Shown here: positions 11,379 to 19,001 of the stretch, piece by piece
How the letters are laid out: the number at the start of each line of letters is the position of its first letter
How positions within the stretch are numbered: the first letter of the stretch is position 1
Virus record (IMG/VR): IMGVR_UViG_3300043444_000198
Span: 1 to 28,942 of that record
Length of the DNA: 28,942 nucleotides
Direction: 5' to 3' (one strand)
Source of the DNA: a virus
Made by a program: the position numbers and the translations under genes
Notes under the pieces: model-generated
What the model was told of the DNA's origin: nothing
Databases searched by the model: none
What the model saw: only the letters and a program-made list of their open reading frames with translations

Positions 11379-11943
11379 TTATCAGACAATAAGAGGTGAA
11401 TTTCTGTGGCTTGCAGAGCTTGATGAACTCTTTGTATTTGGTTACGTTGTTGACCACTTGGCAACCAGCTGACCACCAACCAATGGAAGTGCCTGAAGGC
11501 TTGCTCAAGTCGTATGTGTTTGGGTGGAAGTTGATGCCGAAGTATCCGGTGTCAAGCTTGCCTTGCTGCTCGCTGTTATCATCCTTGTCAGTGTCACGAT
11601 ACACCTGGACAGCTGCTCCGAGCTGAAGCAGTGCCTCTACCTTGCCATTGTGCTTGCCGAACTTCCAAACATCATAATACCATTGGTCGGATTTGAGCAC
11701 AGCAGCACCCTTCTTGTTGACCTTCTCGAATTGCTTGAGAGTCGGTGTGCCAGGATTGGTGGTGCCAGATGTGACCCAGATGAATTCCTCGCCCTTGAAT
11801 AGGTAGAATTTATCGTCAAAGCTGTTGGCTGTATCTTCAGCGGAGCGCACTCCAAGAATCCAGTGCTCGGTTGGAATACCAATATAGTTGCCGAGTGATT
11901 TGACTCGGTCAAGTAGTTGCTTATCGGTGTAGCTTTTTACCAT
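11368..11943 (-). CDS. Probable endolysin, L,D-transpeptidase/YkuD-like
   Basis: A 191-aa protein with no signal peptide. The C-terminal half has YFGINFHPNTY (134-144, His 140), then IGWWSAGCQVV (154-164, Ser 158 and Cys 161). His followed about 18 residues later by S-x-G-C is the active-site order of the YkuD-like cysteine fold, here with Ala in place of the usual His of SHGC. Such enzymes remodel or cleave peptidoglycan cross-links. The N-terminal half (TDKQLLDRVKSLGNY ...) is unfamiliar and may bind the wall. Position between holin and spanin genes supports lysis. Alternative: a different peptidase family with a chance S-x-G-C. Confidence 0.65.
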   Translation of the reverse strand: MVKSYTDKQLLDRVKSLGNYIGIPTEHWILGVRSAEDTANSFDDKFYLFKGEEFIWVTSGTTNPGTPTLKQFEKVNKKGAAVLKSDQWYYDVWKFGKHNGKVEALLQLGAAVQVYRDTDKDDNSEQQGKLDTGYFGINFHPNTYDLSKPSGTSIGWWSAGCQVVNNVTKYKEFIKLCKPQKFTSYCLINEF

Positions 11944-11982
11944 TTGTCAAGTTTTTTGTCCAATAAACTGGACTTTAATAAA

Positions 11983-12005
11983 CCCCGACAACAGTATCAT
12001 CGGGG
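11983..12005 (-). terminator. Weak terminator-like hairpin between holin and endolysin
   Basis: CCCCGA and TCGGGG form a 6-bp stem with an 11-nt loop; on the minus strand it is followed by TTTATTAAAG, a weak U run. A second palindrome GTCCA-ATAAAC-TGGAC lies at 11958-11973, so the 101-bp gap 11944-12044 is mostly hairpin-forming. It may attenuate or protect the message between holin and endolysin. Confidence 0.4.
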
Positions 12006-12044
12006 GATTCTCGGTGTTCAGTTATCGTGAGCAGTCGAGTGGAG

Positions 12045-12470
12045 TCACTTCCAGTTGTCGAGCTCGGCTTTTGATCGTGTGACAAATTTACGCATCGCAG
12101 CCAGGATGTTCTTGCCGGTCACGCTCTCATAAGATTCGTTGATGCTTTTGACTTCCACTATTACGCAAAAGAAAGCTACAAATTTTGTCATGATGAGCTC
12201 AACTGCGATGAAGTGAGCGATGATGTCACCAGCAATGTACTTCTCGATGAGGAAGGTGAAGATGATGCCACCACAATAGAGCAATGACTTGCCGATTGTG
12301 TCGGATAGTCTGCGAGATTTGAATGCTTGCCAGCCTCCTTTCTTTACGCTTCTCCATACTCCGAATATGGTGTCAATGAATATGGCAAGAATGGCAACCA
12401 ATACCATGGGTTGCACTGGTGCGAGTATAGTTAAGAATGAAGCGGTCAAAATGAAGAGGCTGTTTTTCAT
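12045..12470 (-). CDS. Phage holin (holin family 4-like)
   Basis: A 141-aa membrane protein starting MKNSLFILTASFL at 12470. A longer frame to 12527 lies inside the connector gene. Several hydrophobic segments (5-17, 22-38, 68-83, 89-111) surround the characteristic FIDTIFGVWRSVKKGGWQAFKSRRLSDTIGKSLLYCGG stretch, which matches the phage holin 4 (PF05105-like) pattern of D-x-x-x-G-x-W with a basic loop. Holins open the inner membrane to release the endolysin. The gene precedes the endolysin and spanin genes in the late transcript. Confidence 0.82.
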   Translation of the reverse strand: MKNSLFILTASFLTILAPVQPMVLVAILAIFIDTIFGVWRSVKKGGWQAFKSRRLSDTIGKSLLYCGGIIFTFLIEKYIAGDIIAHFIAVELIMTKFVAFFCVIVEVKSINESYESVTGKNILAAMRKFVTRSKAELDNWK

Positions 12471-13036
12471 CAGATAACAAGAATTTGATTGTTGTATCCG
12501 TTGTTGCGTGGATATCCGCAGTTCCATACACCATCCATGAAGCAGTCACCGATGCATTGGTTGCATTCGATTTGTGGGCGAAGGTCGGTGTCACGATTCT
12601 CATGGCTGATGAAGATAGGATATTCTGCTCGGTTTTTCACCAGGTATCTGATGAGGCGCATCTCAAAGAATGAAGCCTTCTGAGCGAAGTGCTCCATGCC
12701 GAATGCCACCTCACTGCGCCCTACTGGCTGCGAGAAGTCACCACTCTGCTGCTGGAGCCCCTTGTTCTTGAGCTGATATGTCAAGCCAAAGACAGCATCT
12801 TCAGCAGACCTCCAAGCGATGACCGGCTGAATGAACAATACAAGCTGCTCCTCTTCAGGGGTCAACGTTTGATTGTTGTATGCCTCGAGCAAATGGTTGT
12901 AGAATACGGTGCCCAATATCGGCATCACTCTGAGCTGTGCTTGAGTGGCTACATATGGGAACACATCAGTCACATCCACATTGGCGGTGATTGGTGTGTT
13001 GGTCTTGAGGTAGTTTTCAGTGATAAAATACAACAT
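12470..13036 (-). CDS. Head-tail connector/adaptor (DUF6712-like)
   Basis: A 188-aa protein beginning MLYFITENYLKTNTPITANVDV. The pattern FITENYLKTNTPI ... VMPILGTVFYNHLLEAYNNQTLTPEEEQLV ... WRSAEDAVFGLTYQLKNKGLQQQSGDFSQPV is typical of DUF6712-type proteins that follow portal genes in Bacteroidetes phages; they probably complete the head-tail joint. The C-terminus is Cys-rich (ECNQCIGDCFMDGVWNCGY). It overlaps the portal stop by 1 nt and the holin start by 1 nt. Confidence 0.68.
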   Translation of the reverse strand: MLYFITENYLKTNTPITANVDVTDVFPYVATQAQLRVMPILGTVFYNHLLEAYNNQTLTPEEEQLVLFIQPVIAWRSAEDAVFGLTYQLKNKGLQQQSGDFSQPVGRSEVAFGMEHFAQKASFFEMRLIRYLVKNRAEYPIFISHENRDTDLRPQIECNQCIGDCFMDGVWNCGYPRNNGYNNQILVI

Positions 13037-14376
13037 TACGCTTGAGGTATTTGAGGTTGTGCGGCAGCTTGTGCTTGATTTGACGTGATGTCACCACCTT
13101 CAATCGGTGGAAGTGATGCGAGTGCTCTGACCTCATTGATGGTCATTGTCTCAAGAACCTTGGTAGCAACCAATGGGCTGAGTGAGTTGAGCGCATCAGA
13201 TGTTTTGCTTGCATCTCCTTCGATTTCAACGATGGTCTCATTGATGATTTGGAAGTTGTTGATGGTGAAGTCAGCGAATCCGAGCTTGGCGATGTGTAGA
13301 ATCTCGTTGAAGATATCTTGCACTTGCTCACGCAATGGCATCACGACATTCTTTTCGAATATGATATAGGCTTGCTTGATATCGCTACCAGAACCAAGTG
13401 AGCCAGTGGTGCGGACACCCATCAAGATTGGGTCAATGGTATGAGCGAAGCAGATTTGTTCTGTGTTCAAACCAGATGCTTCCTGGAATAGCTTGTCATT
13501 CGAGTTGGTTGGAATGCTCTCAATCTTTGGTAGCTGGTCTTGTGAGTTTGCAAAAAATGCAGCAGTCTTGCCAGCGTTCTGTGCACCTTTGAGCTTGTCG
13601 ATGGTATTACGTAGCACGTTCTTTTCCTCCTCCGATTGCGGACGTTTTGGGAACATGATTGCAAACGATGGGAAGATGCTGTTCTGGATGTTGGATTTGG
13701 CGAAGTACGAAAGCTCACCAGATAGGAATGCGAAGTTCAAAGCACTTGAATACTTCGGCAACGGATACCAATCTTGACCAAGGGTCTCTACCTCATAAAC
13801 AAACAACTGTTCTGTGTCAGTGCAAGTCGGATGGTGCTTCTTGATTTCTTGCACATTGATTCGAGCCGACCAATCCTCACAGATGAAGTATTGATTTGGT
13901 TGACGACCACGTCTCACCTTCTCTGGCGATACGTTGTGCACTCTCTTGAGCTTCATTTTCTCATCAAATACCAGGCGAAAGTAAACACGATTGTGCACGA
14001 TCAACTGCTCGGTGACTGCTCGTGAAATCTTTTTGATGTTGACTTTCTTTTCGAATGTGTAAAGGTCAAGCAAATCCTTTGCAGTTGCGCCCTCAACTTT
14101 GATATCGAAGCCACCACCAATGACAGCGTTGGTCTTGTAGTCCACAATAGCACCATGAAGAGGCGAGCTGAACACCATCTGGTTGAGCAGCTCTGGATAC
14201 ATATTGTCTTGACCGAATGGAATCCATCCAGCGGTGGTGTATCTTCCGTTGACATATGGCAAAGAGAGGTTTGCGCCACCAACTTTCAAGAATGGTGTGC
14301 TGAATGCCTCGTAATTTGGAGAGATGACTTCCATCTCTGCTGGTTTTTGTGCTCTGAATCTATCGTACCAAGCCAT
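13036..14376 (-). CDS. Portal protein
   Basis: A 446-aa protein beginning MAWYDRFRAQKPAEMEV. Portal-like features are the early GWIPFGQDNMYPELLNQMVFSSPLHGAIVDYKTNAVIGGGF, the central stem region and the clip/crown part FAHTIDPILMGVRTTGSLGSGSDIKQAYIIFEKNVVMPLREQVQDIFNEIL, the classic C-terminal portal motif of PBSX/SPP1-type portals. It forms the dodecameric ring at one capsid vertex through which DNA is packaged. The C-terminal tail is rich in Gln, Ala and Pro. It is followed by the connector gene and preceded by the 113-aa virion protein gene. Confidence 0.87.
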   Translation of the reverse strand: MAWYDRFRAQKPAEMEVISPNYEAFSTPFLKVGGANLSLPYVNGRYTTAGWIPFGQDNMYPELLNQMVFSSPLHGAIVDYKTNAVIGGGFDIKVEGATAKDLLDLYTFEKKVNIKKISRAVTEQLIVHNRVYFRLVFDEKMKLKRVHNVSPEKVRRGRQPNQYFICEDWSARINVQEIKKHHPTCTDTEQLFVYEVETLGQDWYPLPKYSSALNFAFLSGELSYFAKSNIQNSIFPSFAIMFPKRPQSEEEKNVLRNTIDKLKGAQNAGKTAAFFANSQDQLPKIESIPTNSNDKLFQEASGLNTEQICFAHTIDPILMGVRTTGSLGSGSDIKQAYIIFEKNVVMPLREQVQDIFNEILHIAKLGFADFTINNFQIINETIVEIEGDASKTSDALNSLSPLVATKVLETMTINEVRALASLPPIEGGDITSNQAQAAAQPQIPQA

Positions 14377-14378
14377 AA

Positions 14379-14720
14379 TTAGTCATAAATTGATGATGTC
14401 GATGCACCACTCACAACCATTCTACCCTCTTCAATGACAACACCAGTGGTATCCTCGATTGATGTGGGTGGTATGGTGGATTCGTACACCGAGTATGTAT
14501 ATTGTCCCTTCATTAGCTCGACATCAACGGGCTCATCCAGGTAGAATAGGTTGAATCTCTCTGGATAGTCGGAGTCATCGGGTGCGGTGAAGAGTATTGG
14601 GTCGGATGTCGGGTTCATTTCGTTCTGAAAAACGAACAAATAATATGGCGAAGTCAATGTCGACACCTCTGTCAGTGTCAGCACAATTGAATTCACCTCT
14701 CCCTTGTTAATGTAAATCAT
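14379..14720 (-). CDS. Small virion protein, beta-rich, 113 aa
   Basis: A 113-aa protein starting MIYINKGEVNSIVLTLTEV. The repeated strands (NSIVLTLTEVSTLTSPYYLFVFQNEM ... GQYTYSVYES ... GVVIEEGRMVVSGASTSSIYD) resemble a beta-sandwich protein found among structural genes of Bacteroidetes phages. It is probably a minor virion or tail protein; the exact part is unknown. It starts a separate transcriptional unit: the tail-tube terminator and the TTGCAATATAAG motif lie just before it, and the portal gene starts 2 nt after it ends. Confidence 0.62.
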   Translation of the reverse strand: MIYINKGEVNSIVLTLTEVSTLTSPYYLFVFQNEMNPTSDPILFTAPDDSDYPERFNLFYLDEPVDVELMKGQYTYSVYESTIPPTSIEDTTGVVIEEGRMVVSGASTSSIYD

Positions 14721-14723
14721 TTA

Positions 14724-14735
14724 CTTATATTGCAA
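14724..14735 (-). promoter_or_regulatory. Start-proximal structural gene motif, copy 1
   Basis: TTGCAATATAAG on the minus strand, 3 nt before the ATG of the 113-aa virion gene. It is identical to the motifs at 17296-17307 and 19002-19013. It stands directly downstream of a terminator, so a new transcript or re-initiation has to begin near here. Confidence 0.6.
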
Positions 14736-14755
14736 TAGGGTCAAATTTTGTTCAC

Positions 14756-14783
14756 AAAAAAAAGCCACCCGTTATGGATGGCT
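14756..14783 (-). terminator. Terminator after probable tail-tube gene
   Basis: On the minus strand AGCCATCC-ATAAC-GGGTGGCT (8-bp stem with one G-U pair) followed by TTTTTTTT. It lies 23 nt after the tail-tube stop. Strong terminator. Confidence 0.9.
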
Positions 14784-14806
14784 CTTTGTAGTAGGTTGAT
14801 TTTTGA

Positions 14807-15328
14807 TTAAGCAATGACAGCATTCACAGCAGCCTCTTCAATCTCGTATGCAAGGAAGTCATTCTCTGCGATCAATGTCACAGAGTACTTGCTACCATCT
14901 GCACGAGTAGTACCTGAACCTTCACCAACAGCACTCAACTGAAGGAATGGGAAGTACCAGTACTTGCCGTTCATATCCTTAACGATTGCGTTGAGGTATT
15001 GTTGACCAGCACCCAAGATTTTGATTGCTTGAGATTTGTCTTGGTCACGGCGGTGGAACATCAAAGAGATTGTCGCAGTCACATAAGATGAACCGTTCAC
15101 GAGGTCGATGGCAGCATCTTCAACATAGCTTCCAGTGTTTCTGCGTATCTCGAATGGAGTATAGTCAGGAGCGCCACCAGCTAAAGTGATTGCATCGATT
15201 GTCCATGTGTTGGTTGCATCTAAAGTGAATGACGCAATGTTGTCTTGCTGATTAATCCAAATCTTCTCGATGCCACCACTGTTGTTGTCGCACGATTTTA
15301 CGATTGTTTCTAAAGCTTCACAAGCCAT
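14807..15328 (-). CDS. Probable major tail (tube) protein
   Basis: A 173-aa, beta-rich, Thr/Ala/Ser-rich protein beginning MACEALETIVKSCDNNSGG. The segment FPFLQLSAVGEGSGTTRADGSKYSVTLIAEND matches the final hairpin of phage tail-tube folds. The gene is a single-gene unit with strong terminators on both sides, as expected for a protein needed in many copies per virion. It sits next to the major capsid gene. Alternatives are a head decoration or another major virion protein. The start ATG at 15328 follows an A/T-rich leader. Confidence 0.58.
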   Translation of the reverse strand: MACEALETIVKSCDNNSGGIEKIWINQQDNIASFTLDATNTWTIDAITLAGGAPDYTPFEIRRNTGSYVEDAAIDLVNGSSYVTATISLMFHRRDQDKSQAIKILGAGQQYLNAIVKDMNGKYWYFPFLQLSAVGEGSGTTRADGSKYSVTLIAENDFLAYEIEEAAVNAVIA

Positions 15329-15351
15329 AATATTTTTGATTTATCAGTTTG

Positions 15352-15377
15352 AAAAAAAGGGGGGAATTTCACCCCCC
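15352..15377 (-). terminator. Terminator after major capsid gene
   Basis: On the minus strand GGGGGG-TGAAATT-CCCCCC followed by TTTTTTT: a 6-bp all-GC stem with a 7-nt U run, 8 nt after the capsid stop codon. Strong intrinsic terminator. Confidence 0.92.
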
Positions 15378-15385
15378 GAAATCTA

Positions 15386-16306
15386 TTAAGAGTAGAGAAC
15401 TACTTCAGCGCCGTTAACGTGAACGAAACCAACTTTCATGTTGGCACGAGTACGGATGTAAGGCTCTGCAACTGTGTCAGAAAGGTTGACAGCTTTCAAC
15501 GCTTTGTCATCACCTTCAGCATCGAATGCATAGATAAGGTTGTCTTTCAAAGTCAATACAGCTGTATCAACTGGCATACCTTCACAAACAACAACTTTGA
15601 CACCAAGGTAAGTCAATGCCAATGGAGTAGTCACATAAGTCATGGTGTTGCCAGAAGCAGCAGCCAATTCGTATGCGTTTGCTACGTTTGTAGAAACATA
15701 CAAGCGAAGGTCAGCTTTTTTGCGGATGATGTCAGCTGGAGCAGCAGCGAATACTTTCGCTAATTCAGCCAATACATTCGAAGCAGTTACAGTTGTGTTT
15801 GCAACGTCAACAACAGTAGCGTCAGCCAATAAGCCTTTGATGTAACCATCACAAAGAGCCAAAGTAGCGTTTGCACTTGTTGTGTCACCTTGCCAACGGA
15901 TAAGCTCGATGTCCTCACCAATTTGCTTCGCCATTTCATTCCAGTAGAAATCCATGAAAGATGCAACTGTGAAGTCACCATTTGAACCTTTAGCCATTTG
16001 AAGGGCGAGGAATGATTGCTCAAGGTCGAATTGACAGATTTGAGCCATAGCACTCAATGCACATACATCGATTTCAACTGCGCTCAAGTCATCAGTTGGA
16101 GCATCGAATGGGCAAGAAGATGCTTGCAATACATTACCAAAAAGCACAGTCGCTAATTTGGTTTTAGATTTCACACCTGGTAAAAGGCGGTAGTTGTCAG
16201 CGATTGATTCTTCTGCTAAATATGCTTTAGAGTAGAATGCCTCTGGGTTCGCTGCCAATAAAGCGGATGCGTCAACATCCAAATCGAAACGGAGTTTTCT
16301 TGACAT
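15386..16306 (-). CDS. Major capsid protein
   Basis: A 306-aa protein starting MSRKLRFDLDVDASALL at 16306; the longer frame to 16351 would enter the protease gene. The sequence is Ala-, Val- and Thr-rich with balanced acidic residues, as in capsid proteins. An N-terminal arm is followed by LLPGVKSKTKLATVLFGNVLQ, and a C-terminal half with DLRLYVSTNVANAYELAAASGN, then LTYLGVKVVVCEGMP and ANMKVGFVHVNGAEVVLYS is consistent with the HK97 A-domain and P-domain order. It follows the protease-scaffold gene by 13 nt and ends in a strong terminator. Several Cys (SSCPFDAP, VCALSAMAQICQF) are unusual but not decisive. Confidence 0.82.
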   Translation of the reverse strand: MSRKLRFDLDVDASALLAANPEAFYSKAYLAEESIADNYRLLPGVKSKTKLATVLFGNVLQASSCPFDAPTDDLSAVEIDVCALSAMAQICQFDLEQSFLALQMAKGSNGDFTVASFMDFYWNEMAKQIGEDIELIRWQGDTTSANATLALCDGYIKGLLADATVVDVANTTVTASNVLAELAKVFAAAPADIIRKKADLRLYVSTNVANAYELAAASGNTMTYVTTPLALTYLGVKVVVCEGMPVDTAVLTLKDNLIYAFDAEGDDKALKAVNLSDTVAEPYIRTRANMKVGFVHVNGAEVVLYS

Positions 16307-16319
16307 TTTTATTTGTTTT

Positions 16320-17294
16320 TTATTGATTACTGAATTGTTTGAATGCGGCAAATTTTTGGCTCATTGTAGCCTCGGCAATTTGCTCCTCTGCCTTGTCTTC
16401 TTCTTTCTCTGCGTACATTTCCTCCAATTGATTGCGGAGGTCAGCGATAATGGCAATCAATGCCTTCTCACGTTCCTCAATCACTGGCATCACGATTGCA
16501 AGGATAGCTTCTGCGTCTGTTGCTGGGTCGATAGCCATTTCCTCCTCGGTAGTGGTTGACTCTTCAGTTGTCTCTTCAACTGTTGTGTCTTCCATTGCTA
16601 CTGGCTCGGCAGCCATTTCTTCCTCAACTACTTCAGCAGTTGGTTCTTTTTCCACCTCTTTGATTTCAACAACCTCGCCGTCTTTCACGACATAGATTTT
16701 GTCCTCAATGGTGTGTTCTCCATCAGGTAACTTCATGTTATTTAGTTTAATTTGTTCCGATAACTTGAGACCAAGAAAGCCTTCAATGGAGAAACCAACT
16801 TGACCCTCTTCAACCAATTTGTTGTAGTACTCTGGGTCAGTCACTTGAGCAGTCACCATGAGAGTTCCTTCCGGTACTTCGATACCAAATGTGCTGAATG
16901 CTTTGTCTTTGGTTGGGTTGTCCACGATCCATGTTTCAAGGATGTAGGCTGGCACCTTCTTATCTGTGTCATGCTCCAGGTTGAAGATGTCACGATTGCG
17001 TAGGTCAGCCATAAACTTGGCGTGAATCTTCTCAATGACATCAGCGGTGAACTGCACATAATAGTCACCCTCCTCAGAATCTCTGCGATAGATGTCCATC
17101 GGTATCATGGCTGGTGCAGTGATGCGGTACTTCACATCGTCAGCAAAAAGCATTTTCTTCTCGCTACTGAATGCAAGACCCTTCACCTTTATGGCTGGCA
17201 TATTGGTGAAAGCAATCATTTCAATCCCCAAATTCTCGCCATCGGAGTATTCGTCATCGATAGTGATTTTGTAAATTGGAAGGTCTTTGGTCAT
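16320..17294 (-). CDS. XkdF-like prohead protease fused to scaffold
   Basis: A 324-aa protein. Residues 1-180 match the XkdF-type phage serine protease pattern: YYVQFTADVIEKIHAKFMADLRNRDIFNLEHD (78-109, His 108) and VGFSIEGFLGL (166-176, Ser 169), the likely catalytic His and Ser. Residues 205-265 are a long Glu/Thr-rich linker (EEMAAEP, TTEEEMAIDP). Residues 266-310 form a probable coiled coil (IVMPVIEEREKALIAIIADLRNQLEEMY), typical of a scaffold. A protease joined to its scaffold directs capsid assembly and is then digested. It is the first gene of the head block and starts divergently from the plus-strand chaperone pair. Confidence 0.82.
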   Translation of the reverse strand: MTKDLPIYKITIDDEYSDGENLGIEMIAFTNMPAIKVKGLAFSSEKKMLFADDVKYRITAPAMIPMDIYRRDSEEGDYYVQFTADVIEKIHAKFMADLRNRDIFNLEHDTDKKVPAYILETWIVDNPTKDKAFSTFGIEVPEGTLMVTAQVTDPEYYNKLVEEGQVGFSIEGFLGLKLSEQIKLNNMKLPDGEHTIEDKIYVVKDGEVVEIKEVEKEPTAEVVEEEMAAEPVAMEDTTVEETTEESTTTEEEMAIDPATDAEAILAIVMPVIEEREKALIAIIADLRNQLEEMYAEKEEDKAEEQIAEATMSQKFAAFKQFSNQ

Positions 17295-17295
17295 G

Positions 17296-17307
17296 CTTAT
17301 ATTGCAA
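17296..17307 (-). promoter_or_regulatory. Start-proximal structural gene motif, copy 2
   Basis: TTGCAATATAAG on the minus strand, 1 nt before the ATG of the protease gene. It lies in the 43-bp divergent region shared with the plus-strand promoter of the chaperone-like genes. Confidence 0.62.
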
Positions 17308-17313
17308 ATTATT

Positions 17314-17321
17314 TATCTTTG
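17314..17321 (+). promoter_or_regulatory. Host-type promoter for plus-strand chaperone genes
   Basis: TATCTTTG is a perfect TAnnTTTG Bacteroidetes -7 element, 16 nt before the ATG at 17338. A TTTG lies at 17286-17289, 24 nt upstream, somewhat further than the usual 19-21, so the -33 half is uncertain. Confidence 0.55.
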
Positions 17322-17337
17322 TTCAAAAATTAGTATT

Positions 17338-17886
17338 ATGATACAGATATTTGACCAGGAAATCCCTAACAAAATGAGTGAACTGACCATCGAGCAGTTC
17401 GAAAAAATCAGCCAAATCCTTAACAACCAAGACTTCGACAACATCGAAAAGTATGTTGAGATGTTCAAATACCTTGGCATCAAGGAAGAGATGTGGGATG
17501 ACTACCCATTCAGCGAGTTCATCAAGCTCGTGCAAGATTTCAACATTGACTCATACACACCCAATGAGGCGCAGACAACAATCGAGTTGGATGGCTACAC
17601 CTACGAGGCGCAGCTGAAGCTGTCAGTGAAGGAGACCAAGCTCATCGAGAAGATTGTCAACACGAAGCCGAATCACTACATCAGTGATATCTTGGCGATC
17701 ATGTTCAAACGAACTGACCTATCCAACACCGAGCACTTCACCGATGCTCACCTCAAGCACAAAGCAAAACTATTCCGCACACAGAAAGCAGAGCTCTGCG
17801 TTCCTTACATTGTATTTGTCACCGAGAAGATAGCTGAATATGCCCAAGCCAACGCTGCCCAAGGGGTGGAATCAAGTCAGTCTTGA
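17338..17886 (+). CDS. Tail assembly chaperone-like protein 1 (opposite strand)
   Basis: A 182-aa protein; the start MIQIFDQEIPNKMSEL at 17338 is preferred to an upstream in-frame ATG at 17287, which lies before the promoter. The N-terminal part IPNKMSELTIEQFEKI (9-24) is repeated in the following gene (LPKGWNQVSLEQFIEL), so the two share a domain. The C-terminal part holds LKHKAKLFRTQKAELCVPY. Position just before the tail completion and tape measure genes (read on plus) and the two-gene layout resemble gpG/gpGT-type tail assembly chaperones that load on the tape measure. It is one of only two plus-strand genes in the genome. Its last 47 nt overlap the next gene in another frame. Confidence 0.7.
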   Translation: MIQIFDQEIPNKMSELTIEQFEKISQILNNQDFDNIEKYVEMFKYLGIKEEMWDDYPFSEFIKLVQDFNIDSYTPNEAQTTIELDGYTYEAQLKLSVKETKLIEKIVNTKPNHYISDILAIMFKRTDLSNTEHFTDAHLKHKAKLFRTQKAELCVPYIVFVTEKIAEYAQANAAQGVESSQS

Positions 17887-18577
17887 GCAGTTCATTGAGC
17901 TGCGCCAACTCAAAGCAGAGGATGGTGCATTCAACCACAACATCGATATCCTCTGTGCGCTCACAGATGCTGTACCAGATGACTTCGATGACCTCGATAT
18001 TGCAGAGGTAGCCGAGATATTCAAGGACCTTCAGTGGCTCTACACCGAGCCGAGCAAATTGTATACCGATAGGATTGGCAAGTTCTATCTCAAGCAAATG
18101 AATGACCTGACTCTCGGTGAGTTCATCGACCTTGAGTACTATTTCACCAGTGACTACATCCAATATCTTCCAAACATCTGCACTCTGCTGTATCGCATAC
18201 CATCACTTGTGGAGGACAATGTGGTCGCAAAGTGGGAGTCAACTGATTTCAAGACCTCAAGTCGTGTGCATTACTTCCTGGACCAACCAATCACCAAGAT
18301 GTATGGTGTGCTGACCGAGTATATCAAGTTCAGAGATAACTTCATCACCAGCCACAAGAATCTGATGACCGAGCAAGTGGTGGATGACATCGATGACATC
18401 ACTGACCCAGAAGAAAAAAAAGAAGCGGAGCGTGAAAAGTCCTCACAGAAATGGGGATGGGAGCAGCTCATCTGGTCTATGTGCAATGGTGACCTTACCA
18501 AATATGACCAAGTGATTCAGATGAAGCTCGTGCTTGTGTTTAATTTCTTGGCGATGCGTAAAGAGCTGGAGATTTAG
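17840..18577 (+). CDS. Tail assembly chaperone-like protein 2 (opposite strand)
   Basis: A 245-aa protein starting MPKPTLPKGWNQVSL in the +1 frame relative to its partner. It shares the LP-x-x-W-x-x-(V/L)-(S/T)-(L/I)-EQF domain start with the preceding gene. The C-terminus WGWEQLIWSMCNGDLTKYDQVIQMKLVLVFNFLAMRKE resembles the conserved end of tail assembly chaperone or tape-measure-associated proteins in Bacteroidetes phages. An acidic, Lys-rich linker (DDIDDITDPEEKKEAEREK) lies between. It has its own ATG; a GGGG slip at 17863-17866 could also fuse the two frames. It ends head-on with the minus-strand neighbour, the stop codons overlapping by 4 nt. Confidence 0.7.
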   Translation: MPKPTLPKGWNQVSLEQFIELRQLKAEDGAFNHNIDILCALTDAVPDDFDDLDIAEVAEIFKDLQWLYTEPSKLYTDRIGKFYLKQMNDLTLGEFIDLEYYFTSDYIQYLPNICTLLYRIPSLVEDNVVAKWESTDFKTSSRVHYFLDQPITKMYGVLTEYIKFRDNFITSHKNLMTEQVVDDIDDITDPEEKKEAEREKSSQKWGWEQLIWSMCNGDLTKYDQVIQMKLVLVFNFLAMRKELEI

Positions 18578-18999
18578 TAGTCCAGTGCGTAGTTGAAATC
18601 TCCATACAGCGGCACAAAGTCATATATCACCTTTGGCTTTCTGCGCAACAAATTGCCGAGCTCTAAGATAGGGAACTTCTGAGCCAAATCAGCCACATAA
18701 AGTCCATACATCTCAGCAATCAATCCATTCATCTCAAGAGAATCATTGAATTTTCTAACCAAATGGAATGGTGCAATGGTTGCGGTGCCGTTATTTAGAT
18801 ACCCAAAATAGTAGGCAGCGAGAATCTCGACACGAATGTTGCCCTCTGTGGTCACCTTGGCATTGATACGCACTGAATCATACAGCGTATATGTGTCGAT
18901 GAGTGCTTCATCCTTGATGACTTTCTTGAGTGTGTTGGCGACTCGCCTTCTGAGAGGATATTTGAAGTTATATTCGCCAGTGTTTTTGTAACGTGCCAT
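18574..18999 (-). CDS. Probable head-tail joining/tail completion protein (gp10-like)
   Basis: A 141-aa protein beginning MARYKNTGEYNFKYPLRRRVANTLKKVIK. The order of a basic N-terminal helix, TLYDSVRINAKVTTEGNIRVEILAAYYFGYLNNGTATIAP and a C-terminal segment resembles HK97 gp10-like proteins, which sit at the head-tail neck. The motif TTGCAATATAAG lies just before its start. It lies between the tail-terminator candidate and the chaperone pair, matching the usual neck-gene position. Fold assignment is by pattern only. Confidence 0.52.
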   Translation of the reverse strand: MARYKNTGEYNFKYPLRRRVANTLKKVIKDEALIDTYTLYDSVRINAKVTTEGNIRVEILAAYYFGYLNNGTATIAPFHLVRKFNDSLEMNGLIAEMYGLYVADLAQKFPILELGNLLRRKPKVIYDFVPLYGDFNYALDY

Positions 19000-19001
19000 T
19001 A

